Assembly (NCBI RefSeq): GCF_018780565.1
Contig: NZ_JADMJN010000005.1
Coordinates: 62,001 to 126,000, forward strand
DNA length: 64,000 bases
Source of the DNA: Rhodoferax sp.
GTDB lineage: Bacteria > Pseudomonadota > Gammaproteobacteria > Burkholderiales > Burkholderiaceae_C
Reading direction: 5' to 3'
The notes under the pieces were generated by a model, which had not been told where the DNA came from, did no database searches, and was given only the letters and a program-made list of their open reading frames with translations. Positions 47,851 through 57,984 of the stretch are shown piece by piece. Positions within the stretch are counted from its first letter, which is position 1; the number at the start of each line of letters is the position of its first letter. The translations under genes and the position numbers were made by a program.

Positions 47851-49770
47851 TTGAATAATCAGTGGTTCTCGAAAATTGCCGTATGGCTTGTTATTGCCCT
47901 TGTGCTTTTCACCGTGTTCAAGCAGTTTGATACACGAGGGGGATCAAGCGCCGGAAACCTGGGCTATTCCGATTTCCTGGAAGAGGTTCGTGGCAAGCGC
48001 ATCAAGAGTGCTCTCATTCAGGAAGGTCAGGGTGGCACTGAGATTATTGCCGTCACCACCGACGATCGCAAAGTCAGAACTACTGCCACCTACCTTGACC
48101 GCGGTCTGGTTGGAGACCTTATCGCCAATGGCGTGAAATTCGACGTCAAGCCCCGCGAAGAAGGTTCTTTGCTCATGACGCTGCTGGTCAGCTGGGGTCC
48201 GATGCTTTTGCTGATCGGTGTCTGGGTTTACTTCATGCGTCAGATGCAGGGTGGCGGCAAGGGTGGTGCCTTCAGCTTTGGCAAAAGCAAGGCACGCTTG
48301 CTGGATGAAAACACCAACCAGGTGACTTTTGCCGATGTGGCCGGGTGCGACGAGGCCAAGGAAGAAGTTAAAGAGGTCGTGGACTTCCTGAAAGACCCGG
48401 CAAAATTTCAGAAGCTGGGCGGACGGATTCCACGCGGTCTGTTGTTGGTTGGCCCCCCGGGTACCGGCAAGACCTTGTTGGCCAAAAGTATTGCAGGCGA
48501 GGCCAAGGTACCTTTCTTCTCAATCTCCGGTTCCGATTTTGTTGAAATGTTTGTCGGTGTGGGTGCGTCCCGAGTGCGCGACATGTTTGATAACGCCAAG
48601 AAAAATGCGCCTTGCATTATCTTCATCGATGAGATTGATGCGGTCGGACGTCAGCGCGGCGCCGGTCTGGGTGGCGGCAATGATGAGCGTGAACAAACGC
48701 TGAATCAGATGCTGGTCGAAATGGACGGTTTTGAGACCAACGTAGGCGTCATCGTGGTCGCCGCGACCAATCGTCCTGACATTCTGGATGCCGCACTGCT
48801 GCGTCCCGGCCGTTTTGACCGCCAGGTGTATGTCACCTTGCCGGACATTCGCGGGCGCGAACAGATTCTCAACGTCCACATGCGTAAGGTGCCCTTGGGG
48901 CAGGATGTGAATGCAGCCGTGATTGCACGCGGGACACCGGGTATGTCGGGTGCCGATCTTGCCAATTTGTGCAATGAAGCTGCCCTGATGGCGGCTCGTC
49001 GCAATGCCCGTACCGTGGAAATGCAGGACTTTGAGAAGGCCAAAGACAAAATCCTGATGGGTCCTGAGCGCAAAAGCATGGTCATGCCGGAGGCCGAGCG
49101 CCAGAACACGGCTTACCACGAGTCGGGCCATGCGCTGATTGGCAAGTTGTTGTCCAAGTGCGATCCGGTTCACAAGGTCACCATCATCCCGCGTGGTCGT
49201 GCCTTGGGAGTGACCATGAGCCTGCCTTCCCAGGACCGTTACAGCTATGACAGCGAATACATGTTGCACCAGATCAGCATGCTGTTTGGTGGTCGTATTG
49301 CTGAAGAGGTGTTCATGAAGCAAATGACCACTGGAGCCAGCAATGACTTCGAACGTGCAACCCACATTGCGCGTGACATGGTGACTCGTTACGGCATGAC
49401 GGACGCCTTGGGCCCGATGGTTTATGCGGAAAACGAGGGTGAGGTGTTTTTGGGACGTTCAGTGACCAAAACCACCAATATGAGCGAACAGACCATGCAG
49501 AAGGTGGATGCTGAGGTTCGTCGCATTATTGACCAGCAGTACAGTCTGGCGCGTAAGCTCATTGAGGACAACCAGGACAAGATGCACGCCATGGCCAAGG
49601 CTTTGCTGGAGTGGGAAACCATTGACAGCGACCAGCTGGACGACATCATGGCGGGCAAAGAGCCCCGTCCACCAAAGGATTGGACACCCCGCGTGCCGTC
49701 CTCTGGCAGTGACAATAGCAGTGGTGGTGCACCGGCCGTCAAGCCTGATGCTGCGCCTACCGTCGCTTAA
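47851..49770 (+). CDS. ftsH: ATP-dependent membrane zinc protease FtsH
   Basis: 639 residues from a TTG with GGAG upstream. Two N-terminal membrane helices (~8-26 and ~105-125) flank a periplasmic domain. AAA module: Walker A GPPGTGKT, Walker B IIFIDEID, second region of homology [20 protein letters not shown]. Zinc site HESGH near residue 423 with distal acidic ligand later. It degrades membrane proteins, LpxC and RpoH in other bacteria. A strong terminator follows. Confidence 0.98.
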   Translation: MNNQWFSKIAVWLVIALVLFTVFKQFDTRGGSSAGNLGYSDFLEEVRGKRIKSALIQEGQGGTEIIAVTTDDRKVRTTATYLDRGLVGDLIANGVKFDVKPREEGSLLMTLLVSWGPMLLLIGVWVYFMRQMQGGGKGGAFSFGKSKARLLDENTNQVTFADVAGCDEAKEEVKEVVDFLKDPAKFQKLGGRIPRGLLLVGPPGTGKTLLAKSIAGEAKVPFFSISGSDFVEMFVGVGASRVRDMFDNAKKNAPCIIFIDEIDAVGRQRGAGLGGGNDEREQTLNQMLVEMDGFETNVGVIVVAATNRPDILDAALLRPGRFDRQVYVTLPDIRGREQILNVHMRKVPLGQDVNAAVIARGTPGMSGADLANLCNEAALMAARRNARTVEMQDFEKAKDKILMGPERKSMVMPEAERQNTAYHESGHALIGKLLSKCDPVHKVTIIPRGRALGVTMSLPSQDRYSYDSEYMLHQISMLFGGRIAEEVFMKQMTTGASNDFERATHIARDMVTRYGMTDALGPMVYAENEGEVFLGRSVTKTTNMSEQTMQKVDAEVRRIIDQQYSLARKLIEDNQDKMHAMAKALLEWETIDSDQLDDIMAGKEPRPPKDWTPRVPSSGSDNSSGGAPAVKPDAAPTVA

Positions 49771-49786
49771 GTCGTATCACTTGATC

Positions 49787-49815
49787 AAAACGGGGCTATA
49801 AGCCCCGTTTTGTTT
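49787..49815 (+). terminator. Terminator of ftsH
   Basis: Eleven-base stem AAAACGGGGCT / AGCCCCGTTTT with a three-base loop, T-rich 3' side and further pairing outside (GATC...GATC). 16 bases after the ftsH stop; folP starts 20 bases later. Confidence 0.85.
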
Positions 49816-49834
49816 TGATCAGAGCAGGTTTCTC

Positions 49835-50707
49835 ATGCAATGGACCACCAGCCGATTTTCGATTGACTTGACCGTCCCCAAGGTGATGGGAATTGTGAAC
49901 GTCACACCTGATTCATTTTCGGATGGAGGGCAGCACGCCTCCACATTGGCTGCTATGCGGCATTGCGAAAAGCTGCTTGCAGAGGGTGCTGACATTCTCG
50001 ACATTGGTGGCGAGTCCTCACGGCCCGGCGCTTTGTCTTTGCCCCTGGCGGATGAATTGGCCCGCGTCTTGCCCCTTGTTCGCGAAGCGGTCAAGCTCGG
50101 GGTGCCGTTATCTGTCGATACCTACAAGCCGCAAGTCATGCAGGCCGTATTGGACCTCGGGGCAGACATCATCAATGACATCTGGGCCCTGCGATGGCGA
50201 GAGAGCAGCCCCGCGCCAATCCAGCTCAGTGGCATGCAAGTGGTGTCGCAGCATCCGTCGTGCGGTATCTGCCTGATGCATATGCACCGCGAGCCGCAGA
50301 CGATGCAGATGGCACCCATGGAAGGTGATGTACTCCCTCAAGTGCGTCACCTGCTGGAGCGCATTGCCGATGAGTTGCTGGGGCTCGGAGTTGAGAAGAG
50401 TCGTATCGTCATTGACCCTGGCATCGGCTTTGGTAAAACCGTGGCGCAGAACTTCGCCTTGCTGGCCCGACAGCAGGAGCTGATCAACAGTGGCTATCCG
50501 CTGTTGGCGGGTTGGTCGCGGAAATCATCGCTGGCAGCCGTTGCGGGTACATCACTGGCAAGTGTGGCAACGCTCGATGTTCATGAGCGTATGGTTCCCA
50601 GTGTGGTGGCCGCAGTGCTGGCGATTGAGCGCGGCGCGATGATCGTGCGTGTGCATGATGTCCGTGAGACCGTGCAGGCCATCAAAGTGCTGAGCGCTAT
50701 AAAATAA
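49835..50707 (+). CDS. folP: Dihydropteroate synthase
   Basis: 290 residues, TIM barrel. GIVNVTPDSFSDGG, DIGGESSRPGA and IDPGIGFGKT hold the pterin and PABA sites; GWSRKSSLA gives the Lys/Arg that contact the substrate, which is the target of sulfonamides. It joins PABA (made by PabBC elsewhere in this window) to the pterin. AGAGCAGG lies upstream of the ATG. Confidence 0.97.
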   Translation: MQWTTSRFSIDLTVPKVMGIVNVTPDSFSDGGQHASTLAAMRHCEKLLAEGADILDIGGESSRPGALSLPLADELARVLPLVREAVKLGVPLSVDTYKPQVMQAVLDLGADIINDIWALRWRESSPAPIQLSGMQVVSQHPSCGICLMHMHREPQTMQMAPMEGDVLPQVRHLLERIADELLGLGVEKSRIVIDPGIGFGKTVAQNFALLARQQELINSGYPLLAGWSRKSSLAAVAGTSLASVATLDVHERMVPSVVAAVLAIERGAMIVRVHDVRETVQAIKVLSAIK

Positions 50708-50747
50708 ATAGCATATAAGTTAAATACAGGAAGGGCAAGGGATCAAT

Positions 50748-52106
50748 ATGAGTAGAAAATATTTTGGCACTGATGGCATTCGCGGCACCGTGGGGCAGGC
50801 GCCCATCACACCGGATTTCGTGTTGCGTCTGGCGCATGCCGTGGGGCGGGTGCTCAAAAAAGTCGAAACCCGTCCAACCGTTCTCATCGGCAAGGACACG
50901 CGAATCTCCGGTTACATGCTTGAGAGTGCGCTGGAGAGTGGGTTTAATTCTGCCGGTGTGGACGTGGTGTTGCTTGGCCCGCTGCCAACGCCGGGTGTGG
51001 CCTACCTCACGCGTGCACAGCGAGCCTCGCTTGGTGTGGTTATCAGCGCCAGTCACAACCCGTTTGCTGACAACGGGATCAAGTTCTTCAGTGCCAACGG
51101 CACCAAGCTGCCCGATGCCTGGGAGCGTGATGTGGAAGCCGCTCTGGACGAGGCGCCAGTGTGGGCGGACTCCGCCAGCTTGGGCCGAACCCGTCGCCTT
51201 GAGGATGCAGCAGGCCGGTACATTGAGTTCTGCAAAAGCACATTTGCCAATGACCTCACTCTCAAGGGTGTGAAGATCGTGGTCGATGGTGCCCATGGTG
51301 CGGCTTACCAGGTGGCTCCCAAGGTGTTTCATGAACTGGGCGCAGAGGTGATCTCCATTGGCTGTGCTCCCGATGGTCTGAATATCAATCACGAGGTAGG
51401 TGCTACACACCCGCAGGCCCTGGTGGCGGCCGTTAAGGCGCATGGCGCCGACTACGGCATTGCATTGGATGGCGATGCGGATCGGTTGCAGCTGGTCGAT
51501 GCGCAAGGCCGTTTATTCAATGGCGATGAGATCCTGTACCTGATGGTGAAAGAGCGTTTGTCACGTGGCGGCGCGGCTGTCAGCAAGCGCAACGGGGAAG
51601 CGGTTCCCGGCGTCGTGGGCACGCTCATGACCAATATGGCGATAGAGCTTGCACTCAAGGCCAAAGGTGTTGAGCTGGTGCGTGCCAAGGTGGGTGACCG
51701 CTATGTCCTGGAAGAACTGGAGCAACGCGGTTGGCTGTTGGGCGGCGAAGGATCGGGCCACTTGCTGGCATTGGACAAGCACACTACCGGCGATGGCCTG
51801 GTGTCGGCGCTTCAGGTGTTACAGGCCTGCATGCGTAGCCGTCTGACGCTGGCTGAACTGCTGGCAGATGTCACGCTGTTCCCGCAGATACTGATCAACG
51901 TTCGCCTGCAGCCGGGTCAGGACTGGAAGGCCAGCCCCAACCTGGCCGATGCCACGAAGGCCGTGGAAGTCGAACTGGGCGAAACCGGCCGCGTGTTGAT
52001 CCGTGCCAGCGGCACCGAGCCGCTGGTGCGGGTCATGGTAGAGGCACGTGATGCAGACCAGGCCCGGGCCTGTGCCCAGCGGATTGCGGACACATTGCTT
52101 GCCTGA
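50748..52106 (+). CDS. glmM: Phosphoglucosamine mutase
   Basis: 452 residues. Active-site phosphoserine loop [11 protein letters not shown] (Ser near residue 103), metal loop DGDADRLQ, sugar loop GEGSGH and phosphate loop [11 protein letters not shown]. It makes glucosamine-1-phosphate for peptidoglycan and LPS. Last gene of the ftsH-folP-glmM block; converges with a cytochrome c gene 24 bases away. Confidence 0.97.
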   Translation: MSRKYFGTDGIRGTVGQAPITPDFVLRLAHAVGRVLKKVETRPTVLIGKDTRISGYMLESALESGFNSAGVDVVLLGPLPTPGVAYLTRAQRASLGVVISASHNPFADNGIKFFSANGTKLPDAWERDVEAALDEAPVWADSASLGRTRRLEDAAGRYIEFCKSTFANDLTLKGVKIVVDGAHGAAYQVAPKVFHELGAEVISIGCAPDGLNINHEVGATHPQALVAAVKAHGADYGIALDGDADRLQLVDAQGRLFNGDEILYLMVKERLSRGGAAVSKRNGEAVPGVVGTLMTNMAIELALKAKGVELVRAKVGDRYVLEELEQRGWLLGGEGSGHLLALDKHTTGDGLVSALQVLQACMRSRLTLAELLADVTLFPQILINVRLQPGQDWKASPNLADATKAVEVELGETGRVLIRASGTEPLVRVMVEARDADQARACAQRIADTLLA

Positions 52107-52130
52107 TATCCGTACTGGATGCCATCTGTC

Positions 52131-52472
52131 TTATTTCGCCCCATCAATGATCCAGTGAATCAGGAGGAGGGCGCTTTCCTGGCTCAGTTGCTCGTGCGCG
52201 TTGATTCCACCTACGAGATGGCCTTCGCGCAGCTTGCTTGCGAGCTTGGAAGCAGCATCCGTTTGACCCTGGTATTTGGCATACTTTGCAGCCAGGTGTT
52301 CAAAGGTTGGAAGGCCTGTTTTCTGCGCACTGCCATGGCATGAATAACAACCTTTTTCCAATGCCAGCAGTTCACTCGCCTGGCCAACTGAGGTCAAAGC
52401 AAGGCCAACCGAACAGGCTTGGAGCAGGGAGACTGCGATGGTTGCGATTGAGCTCGTACGTGGGTGATTCAT
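52131..52472 (-). CDS. Small monoheme c-type cytochrome lacking a Met ligand
   Basis: 113 residues. Probable signal peptide to about residue 32 (SVGQA), then a single heme site CYSCH near residue 42-46. The fold resembles cytochrome c551/c552, but the place of the usual distal Met (normally GxMPP before the last helix) reads GGINAHEQLS. Apart from the initiator there is no Met in the protein, so the sixth ligand must be another residue (His in NAHE is a candidate) or absent. It lies 50 bases after the ATP-grasp gene on the same strand and may be the third gene of the ArsR-headed cassette. Confidence 0.82.
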   Translation of the reverse strand: MNHPRTSSIATIAVSLLQACSVGLALTSVGQASELLALEKGCYSCHGSAQKTGLPTFEHLAAKYAKYQGQTDAASKLASKLREGHLVGGINAHEQLSQESALLLIHWIIDGAK

Positions 52473-52522
52473 TGTGAAAGTCCTTGAGAGATCGATGCGA
52501 AGACGCGGGAAGGCTGTTGTCG

Positions 52523-53848
52523 TCAGAGTGGCCGGGTGACGTCCATCTCTGAGAGGAAATTGGCCACATCGTCGATTTGCGGCACTACGACGACGGGCGA
52601 AAACCCGCCACCGGACGTCCGGAAGTTGGTGGTTTGCCCCTGGTAGGTGCGAGCCGCCAGCAATTGAATCTGCCCGGCGTAGGTGTAGGCGCGGATGTCA
52701 AATTTCAGATCGGTTTGTACGCCATCCACCATCACCATGCGCGTGGATGGCGGTACCAGTGCCTGGGCGATATAGTCGCCCGCCAGAATCTCGTCCCATA
52801 CACGGCGTGTCAGCTTGTCTCCGCGGTAAACCGCACGGGCACCGAAACCAGCCATCGGTTTGAAAAAGAAATGGCGGCGCTGCGCCCAAAGGGCTTCTGC
52901 GTTTTCGCGGGTGACAAGTTGGGTTGCCGGCACGGCGTTTGCCAGGACGTTACGATCCGCAGCGCTGACTCCCCATGTCGCGAGCAAGGGATCGTTGCTC
53001 AAAGTCACCAGATTGCGTTTGTCCGCCAGCAAGGCATGTGCTCGGGGATGGGGTGTGAGCACGGTTGCGCCGGCGGTATAGGCGTGGCGCAGGGCCTCAT
53101 GGGCCGTATCACTCAGGTAGAAATCGGTGAGGCGGTTGTAAACCATGTCAACAGCCTGATCGCCGTGCCACAGACTGCCATCGCGCCACGCAAGTTCTTG
53201 CGGGTCGGCAATGAAAGCGTGGATGCCTCGACTGACGAACATGTTCCGAAAGAGTTCGAATTCAGGTGCCAGGTATTGGGACTGTGGGTCATCGTCCACG
53301 ATTGCAACCGTCCGCAGCGTTTGTTCACCGCGCTGAGTACGCCACTCGGTCAGAAACATCTCGAAGAAGGTTTGTTCCAGTGTGGCCAGTGGTGCCAGTT
53401 CGAGGGTGTTGGCTGTGAAAGTCTTGCCCATTAACTCGCAGCACGAGTGCTGTGCGCGCGCCAGTATCGAATTGAGCAGGGCTCCGCCCGCATTGGTATT
53501 GATTTCGATCAACCGCGGTCCGTCCGCATTGACGTGAAAGTCGTACCCCATGTGGACCCCTGCGGGGCCGAATGGATGCTGTGCGATGGCCGGTGCCCGC
53601 TCCAATGCCTTCGCCTGGTAGAGGTGCAGGTGTGCTACCCGTTCAATGGCTGACACGGCGGCCACGATGGCATCGTAGGTGGCGCGGGAGATGAATACAA
53701 CCGTAGAGGAAAACAGGTGGGGACGGGTCTGCGAAATGCTTTGTGCCAAGCCGACCAATGTCGGATCACTCTCGAGTTGCGCGTACAGACGTTGCGAATC
53801 GAGCGTGCGGCAGATGCAAGCCTTGTTCAGGGTTTCGGCGTAGTTCAT
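52523..53848 (-). CDS. ATP-grasp-like protein of unknown substrate
   Basis: 441 residues. Acidic metal-binding motif PRLIEINTNAGG near residue 111-122 and, toward the C-terminus, HFFFKPMAGFGARAVYRG (~330-350), KFDIRAYTYAGQ (~385) and TNFRTSGGGFSPVV (~415) form an ATP-grasp arrangement. The order, with a Glu-x-Asn motif early and the Lys strand late, resembles circularly permuted ATP-grasp enzymes such as glutathionylspermidine synthase. Such enzymes form amide bonds using ATP; the substrate is unknown. Its ATG directly follows the TGA of the arsR gene with no intervening base, so the two are translationally coupled and it is probably induced by whatever that sensor binds. A c-type cytochrome follows. 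Confidence 0.72.
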   Translation of the reverse strand: MNYAETLNKACICRTLDSQRLYAQLESDPTLVGLAQSISQTRPHLFSSTVVFISRATYDAIVAAVSAIERVAHLHLYQAKALERAPAIAQHPFGPAGVHMGYDFHVNADGPRLIEINTNAGGALLNSILARAQHSCCELMGKTFTANTLELAPLATLEQTFFEMFLTEWRTQRGEQTLRTVAIVDDDPQSQYLAPEFELFRNMFVSRGIHAFIADPQELAWRDGSLWHGDQAVDMVYNRLTDFYLSDTAHEALRHAYTAGATVLTPHPRAHALLADKRNLVTLSNDPLLATWGVSAADRNVLANAVPATQLVTRENAEALWAQRRHFFFKPMAGFGARAVYRGDKLTRRVWDEILAGDYIAQALVPPSTRMVMVDGVQTDLKFDIRAYTYAGQIQLLAARTYQGQTTNFRTSGGGFSPVVVVPQIDDVANFLSEMDVTRPL

Positions 53849-54187
53849 TCAGAAGTTTCCATCGTTTTGTATGCTACAGGTCGTGCCCTCGCAGCAGTGC
53901 TGCGTCAGATAATTCATCAGGTGGGACATCTGCGCAAAGCTGGCCCGGTAAATCAGGTTGCGTCCCCGGGGTTCACAACTGACCAGACCCGCGTGCATGA
54001 GCTCCTTGAGGTGAAATGACAGCGCGCTTGGAGACGTCCTCAACTGCTCTGCAATGATCCCGGGTGTCAGGCCGTCGGGACCGGCAACCACCAAGGCCCG
54101 GAAGGTTCGAAGGCGTTGGGCCTGGGCCAGTGCGGCCAGGGACTTCACCGCCACGCTTTCGTCAATTTGAATCAAATCCGTATTCAT
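53849..54187 (-). CDS. ArsR/SmtB-family metalloregulator
   Basis: 112 residues. Winged helix-turn-helix with recognition helix SPSALSFHLKELMHAGLV (~52-70). C-terminal thiols Cys98, Cys99 and Cys104 (HCCEGTTC) resemble the Cys95/96/102 arsenite site I remember for the Acidithiobacillus ArsR, so As(III)/Sb(III) or another thiophilic ligand is likely. A perfect inverted repeat overlaps its start codon and promoter, which fits autorepression. It heads an operon with an ATP-grasp protein rather than arsenite pump or reductase genes. No Shine-Dalgarno precedes the ATG, so the mRNA may be nearly leaderless. Confidence 0.9.
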   Translation of the reverse strand: MNTDLIQIDESVAVKSLAALAQAQRLRTFRALVVAGPDGLTPGIIAEQLRTSPSALSFHLKELMHAGLVSCEPRGRNLIYRASFAQMSHLMNYLTQHCCEGTTCSIQNDGNF

Positions 54188-54209
54188 ATTTCAATAATAC
54201 ATGAAATAT
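54186..54209. promoter_or_regulatory. Operator of the arsR cassette
   Basis: ATATTTCA, eight-base spacer ATAATACA, TGAAATAT: a perfect 8-8-8 inverted repeat. It covers the arsR start codon and the -10 box, the usual location for ArsR autorepression. Confidence 0.75.
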
Positions 54210-54233
54210 TAAAATATATTGAGAGTTTGCCAA
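54206..54233 (-). promoter_or_regulatory. Promoter of the arsR cassette
   Basis: Minus-strand TTGGCA (54228-54233), spacer 16, TAATAT (54206-54211). The start point would fall inside the operator, leaving a leader of about ten bases. Confidence 0.5.
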
Positions 54234-54351
54234 TTTTCTTCAGCATCGCCGTCATACGGCGATGCTGCGTGTCACAAAAACTTCATGGGAGTGCAACGTC
54301 GTCGTCATGAAAGATTGCGACCATTCGGGCAGACAACAAAAGGAGAAAGCC

Positions 54352-55200
54352 ATGAAAGAACTGCCCAACCCCACATTCCCCCTGTCACTCGTTTCCTTGC
54401 GCAAGAGGCCTGAGCATGGCCACCACCCGGCCCTTGGTAGTGCTGCCCAACCGCTTGCACCCAAGCTTGAGCGAGGTGGATTGACCGTCTCCTGGGCCCG
54501 CCATACCGACGAAGTGCGCCAGGCGCAGCGCCTGAGGTTCAAGGTGTTCGCCGAAGAAATGGGTGCCCGATTGGACACCACTTCACCCGGGCACGATGTT
54601 GATTTGTTTGACAACTACTGCGAGCACTTGCTGGTGCGGGATGCCATCTCCAAAGAGGTGGTGGGCACCTACCGCGTGCTCACGCCGGTGCAGGCCAAGC
54701 GCGTGGGCAGCACCTACAGTGACCTTGAGTTTGACCTGACGCGCTTGCGCAGTCTGCGTGAGCGCATGGTGGAACTGGGACGAAGCTGCGTGCACCCGGA
54801 CTACCGCAATGGTGGGGTCATCATGGCGTTGTGGGGGGCGCTTGCCGAGTTCATGGTGCGCAACAAGCTCGACACCATGATTGGCTGTGCCAGCATTCCC
54901 ATGCTGCACAACGGCATTGTCAGCGGCGACGTGGCGGCCAGCATCTGGCAGCAACTCAAGGCAAACCATCTGGCGCCCATCGAGCACCATGTGCATCCGC
55001 GTTTGCCTCTACCGGTAGAGCAACTCGACGGCAGCCTGGTGGTGGAGGCTCCGGCACTGATCAAAGGCTATTTGCGACTGGGTGCCAAGATTCTGGGCGC
55101 ACCGGCTTGGGACCCGGATTTCAATACAGCCGACCTTCCCATGATGATGCGCATCGGCGATTTGCCAATGCGTTATCGCAAACACTTTCTGGGGAGCTGA
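54352..55200 (+). CDS. olsB: OlsB-like N-acyltransferase (ornithine lipid synthesis)
   Basis: 282 residues of the GNAT-related Acetyltransf_5/hemolysin family. Landmarks: ARHTDEVRQAQRLRFKVFAEEMGA, HLLVRD...VVGTYRVL, ELGRSCVHPDYRNGGVIMALW and PALIKGYLRLGAKILG. OlsB transfers a 3-hydroxyacyl chain from ACP to ornithine, giving lyso-ornithine lipid at the inner membrane; other N-acyl amino acid products are possible. AGGAGA precedes the ATG at 54352. No OlsA acyltransferase is visible in the window. An M14 carboxypeptidase follows after 19 bases. Confidence 0.8.
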   Translation: MKELPNPTFPLSLVSLRKRPEHGHHPALGSAAQPLAPKLERGGLTVSWARHTDEVRQAQRLRFKVFAEEMGARLDTTSPGHDVDLFDNYCEHLLVRDAISKEVVGTYRVLTPVQAKRVGSTYSDLEFDLTRLRSLRERMVELGRSCVHPDYRNGGVIMALWGALAEFMVRNKLDTMIGCASIPMLHNGIVSGDVAASIWQQLKANHLAPIEHHVHPRLPLPVEQLDGSLVVEAPALIKGYLRLGAKILGAPAWDPDFNTADLPMMMRIGDLPMRYRKHFLGS

Positions 55201-55219
55201 TCCACGCGGATCCAGGCAG

Positions 55220-56230
55220 ATGCACGCCAAGCTTCCAGAGTTGCTTGCCTTGCAACGCATTATTGAGTTAGGCGCTGACCAGCTTGAAACACGTGTCGCC
55301 TGCAATGTCAATCTTGCGGACGGCAGCTCATGCCCTGTGTATGTCATCACCCTTGGAAATCCGGATATGGACGTGCCGGCGGTGGGATATTTCGGCGGAG
55401 TCCATGGCCTTGAGCGAATCGGGGCGGGCGTCGTCATTGCCTATCTGCAAAGTCTGGTTATGCGCCTTCAATGGGACAGCACGCTTCGCAAGCAACTGGA
55501 GTCCTTGCGAATGGTCTTCATGCCCATCGTGAATCCGGGTGGTATGGCGGTGGGCACGCGGGCCAATCCCAATGGGGTCGATTTGATGCGCAATGCGCCG
55601 GTGGAGGCGCGTGAGTCCGTCCCTTTTCTGATTGGTGGACAGCGCTTGAGTGCCGTGCTGCCCTGGTACCGGGGGGTAGAAGGTGCACCCATGGAGACAG
55701 AGAGCCAGGCGGTATGCGATGTGGTGACAAAGGAGCTGCTATCGAGGAGGTTCAGCATGTGTCTGGACTGCCATTCAGGCTTTGGCGCAAGTGATCGCAT
55801 CTGGTTTCCCTATGCCCATACCCGTGCGCCTATTACGCACCTTGCAGAAATGCATGCGCTCAAGAACATCTTCACGCAGTCGCACAGCTATCACCGCTAC
55901 ACCATTGAGCCGCAGAGTCTTCAATACCTGGCCCATGGCGATTTATGGGACTACTTGTATCTGAAGTCTTGTGCGCAGCCACAACGCACATTTTTGCCAC
56001 TGACGCTGGAGATGGGCTCCTGGCTTTGGGTGAAGAAAAACCCGCGCCAGCTTTTCTCTCGCCATGGAATCTTCAATCCCCTGATTGAGCACCGGCAGCA
56101 GCGCGTGCTTCGTCAGCATCAGCTGCTTCTGGATTTTTTGTCGCGCGCTGCCAGTGGTCATCATCTCTGGCTGCCCGGCGTCGAGGCTCGTGCCGGCTAC
56201 CACGCGCAGGCTTTGCAGGATTGGTACTGA
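55220..56230 (+). CDS. M14-family zinc carboxypeptidase-like protein
   Basis: 336 residues. The zinc ligands are visible: [12 protein letters not shown] (HxxE), then DCHSGFG (His); substrate-binding Arg in [10 protein letters not shown]; catalytic Glu probably in LTLEMGSW. No signal peptide, so cytoplasmic. M14 relatives remove C-terminal residues or deacylate amino acids (succinylglutamate desuccinylase/aspartoacylase branch). Given its place directly after olsB it could hydrolyse an N-acyl or peptide substrate of that pathway, which is inference. Confidence 0.8.
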   Translation: MHAKLPELLALQRIIELGADQLETRVACNVNLADGSSCPVYVITLGNPDMDVPAVGYFGGVHGLERIGAGVVIAYLQSLVMRLQWDSTLRKQLESLRMVFMPIVNPGGMAVGTRANPNGVDLMRNAPVEARESVPFLIGGQRLSAVLPWYRGVEGAPMETESQAVCDVVTKELLSRRFSMCLDCHSGFGASDRIWFPYAHTRAPITHLAEMHALKNIFTQSHSYHRYTIEPQSLQYLAHGDLWDYLYLKSCAQPQRTFLPLTLEMGSWLWVKKNPRQLFSRHGIFNPLIEHRQQRVLRQHQLLLDFLSRAASGHHLWLPGVEARAGYHAQALQDWY

Positions 56231-56331
56231 GCGCGCTGTGTTTGTCATGGCGCGGACATATCGAACTTCTACGATACCTCGGGTTTTCCCTTGGTATTTC
56301 AAACATACATTTTTCGTGCGGAGCAAAGGCA

Positions 56332-57921
56332 ATGACATACATGAGACGGTGGACAGGTTCCAGGACAAGCGGCTCCTTTTCGCAACGGATTCTGGGCGTA
56401 TTTTTATTGGTGCTTGGGGTTGCGCTCATCGGATCTGCACTGGGCGTTCTATCTCTGCTGCGTGTGTCGGATGAGACCGGCCGGATGGTTGATGAAACGA
56501 TGGTGAATGAACGGGTCGCAGGTGATTTGTATCGTCATATTTCGGTCAATGTGGCCCGTTCCAAAGCGTTTGCGTTGAGTTCAGAGCCCCAGGTTGGGGA
56601 TGCGCTCTTACCAGAGATCAATCAAACCACCGTGCTGGTAGACCAGCTTTTGCGTAAGCTGGGATCAATGCTGACCACGCCCGAGGAGCAGGCGATCTTT
56701 CGCAATATGTTGGAGGCCAACAACGAGTTCTTGAAGGCAAGACAGGAATTGACGATCGCCCGCGACGGTGGCTTGACATCGAATATTGAACGCGTCTACG
56801 CAAGCCGCTTTGCGCCGGCGGCGCAGCTCTTGTTGACGACCGTCACGCGGCTGGGTGATTCCCAGCGAGCCAAGATTGATGCCGCCGCAGTTCAGATCAA
56901 TGAATTGAGTTTGTCGGCGCGGCAGGGGCTGATTGCATTTGGCATGTGCGCATTGCTGCTGGGTGGTGTGTTGTCGATCTGGCTTGTTCGTGGCATTACG
57001 CGACCCATACAGAAGGCGGTGGACACGGCAAATCGGGTGGCGGCACTGGACCTGACGGAACAAATCGAAGGCCATGAACGCGACGAGGCTGGACGCTTGC
57101 TGGGCGCATTGGGGCGGATGCAGGAGTCCTTGCATGCCATGGTGTCCCAGGTACAGGGTGCCAGCCACAATGTGGCTAACGGTGCCAAGGAAATCGCGCA
57201 GGGCAATCTCGATACGTCAAGCCGAACCGAGCTGACGGCCTCTTTTCTGCAGCAGACGGCTGCTGCCGTGGAAGAGATTGCGGTGACCATGCACCATTCG
57301 CTGGATGCCGCATCCCGTGGGGAGGCCCTGGCCAAGACCGCAGCCCAGGATGCTGCCAGTGGCAGTTCGGCGATGTTCGATGTCATGCAAATGATGAGAG
57401 ACATGAGCGAGGCGTCACGACGGGTGGTGGACATCACGGCTGTGATTGACGGGATTGCCTTTCAGACCAATATCCTGGCGTTGAATGCAGCCATTGAAGC
57501 CGCTCACGCAGGGACTCATGGACAAGGCTTTGCCGTTGTTGCGGCGGAAGTTCGGATGCTGGCCGGTCGCTCGGCAGCAGCGGCCATGCAAATAAAGAAG
57601 TTGATAGGGGCCTCTGCAGAGAAGGTGGACCAGGGGTTCATCAAGGTCGACCAGGCGCGCCACGCCATGTCTGCCATTGTTGACTCGGTGGATCGTGTGG
57701 TTCACGCCATTGGCGAAATTACAGCAGACACCAGTGGAACCAGCACGGGGATCTCAAGCATCAATGCGGCTGTGAATCGTCTGGATGAGATGACGCAGGA
57801 AAATTCCGCTGTGGTTGAGCAATCGGCAGCTACGGCGCAAACGCTGCAGGCGCAGGCGGGTGAGCTGCGCGATATGACCAGTCGGTTTCGCCTGCCGCAT
57901 CTGGCCCTTGCCTTGCGGTGA
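56332..57921 (+). CDS. Methyl-accepting chemotaxis protein
   Basis: 529 residues. Membrane helices at ~17-38 and ~205-225 flank a four-helix periplasmic sensor (~40-200), then HAMP ([26 protein letters not shown]) and a signalling coiled coil. The hairpin tip [20 protein letters not shown] is recognisable, but after it reads [14 protein letters not shown]. Compared with Tsr numbering this changes Arg388 to His, Glu391 to Thr, Gln392 to His and Arg394 to Gln. No CheR-docking pentapeptide at the C-terminus. GGAG and AAAGG precede the ATG at 56332. Confidence 0.93.
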   Translation: MTYMRRWTGSRTSGSFSQRILGVFLLVLGVALIGSALGVLSLLRVSDETGRMVDETMVNERVAGDLYRHISVNVARSKAFALSSEPQVGDALLPEINQTTVLVDQLLRKLGSMLTTPEEQAIFRNMLEANNEFLKARQELTIARDGGLTSNIERVYASRFAPAAQLLLTTVTRLGDSQRAKIDAAAVQINELSLSARQGLIAFGMCALLLGGVLSIWLVRGITRPIQKAVDTANRVAALDLTEQIEGHERDEAGRLLGALGRMQESLHAMVSQVQGASHNVANGAKEIAQGNLDTSSRTELTASFLQQTAAAVEEIAVTMHHSLDAASRGEALAKTAAQDAASGSSAMFDVMQMMRDMSEASRRVVDITAVIDGIAFQTNILALNAAIEAAHAGTHGQGFAVVAAEVRMLAGRSAAAAMQIKKLIGASAEKVDQGFIKVDQARHAMSAIVDSVDRVVHAIGEITADTSGTSTGISSINAAVNRLDEMTQENSAVVEQSAATAQTLQAQAGELRDMTSRFRLPHLALALR

Positions 57922-57984
57922 TTCGACCTATCAACGCCGCTCCAACATCAAAGGTGATTTCAATGAAAAAAATCCGGGTGCTTC

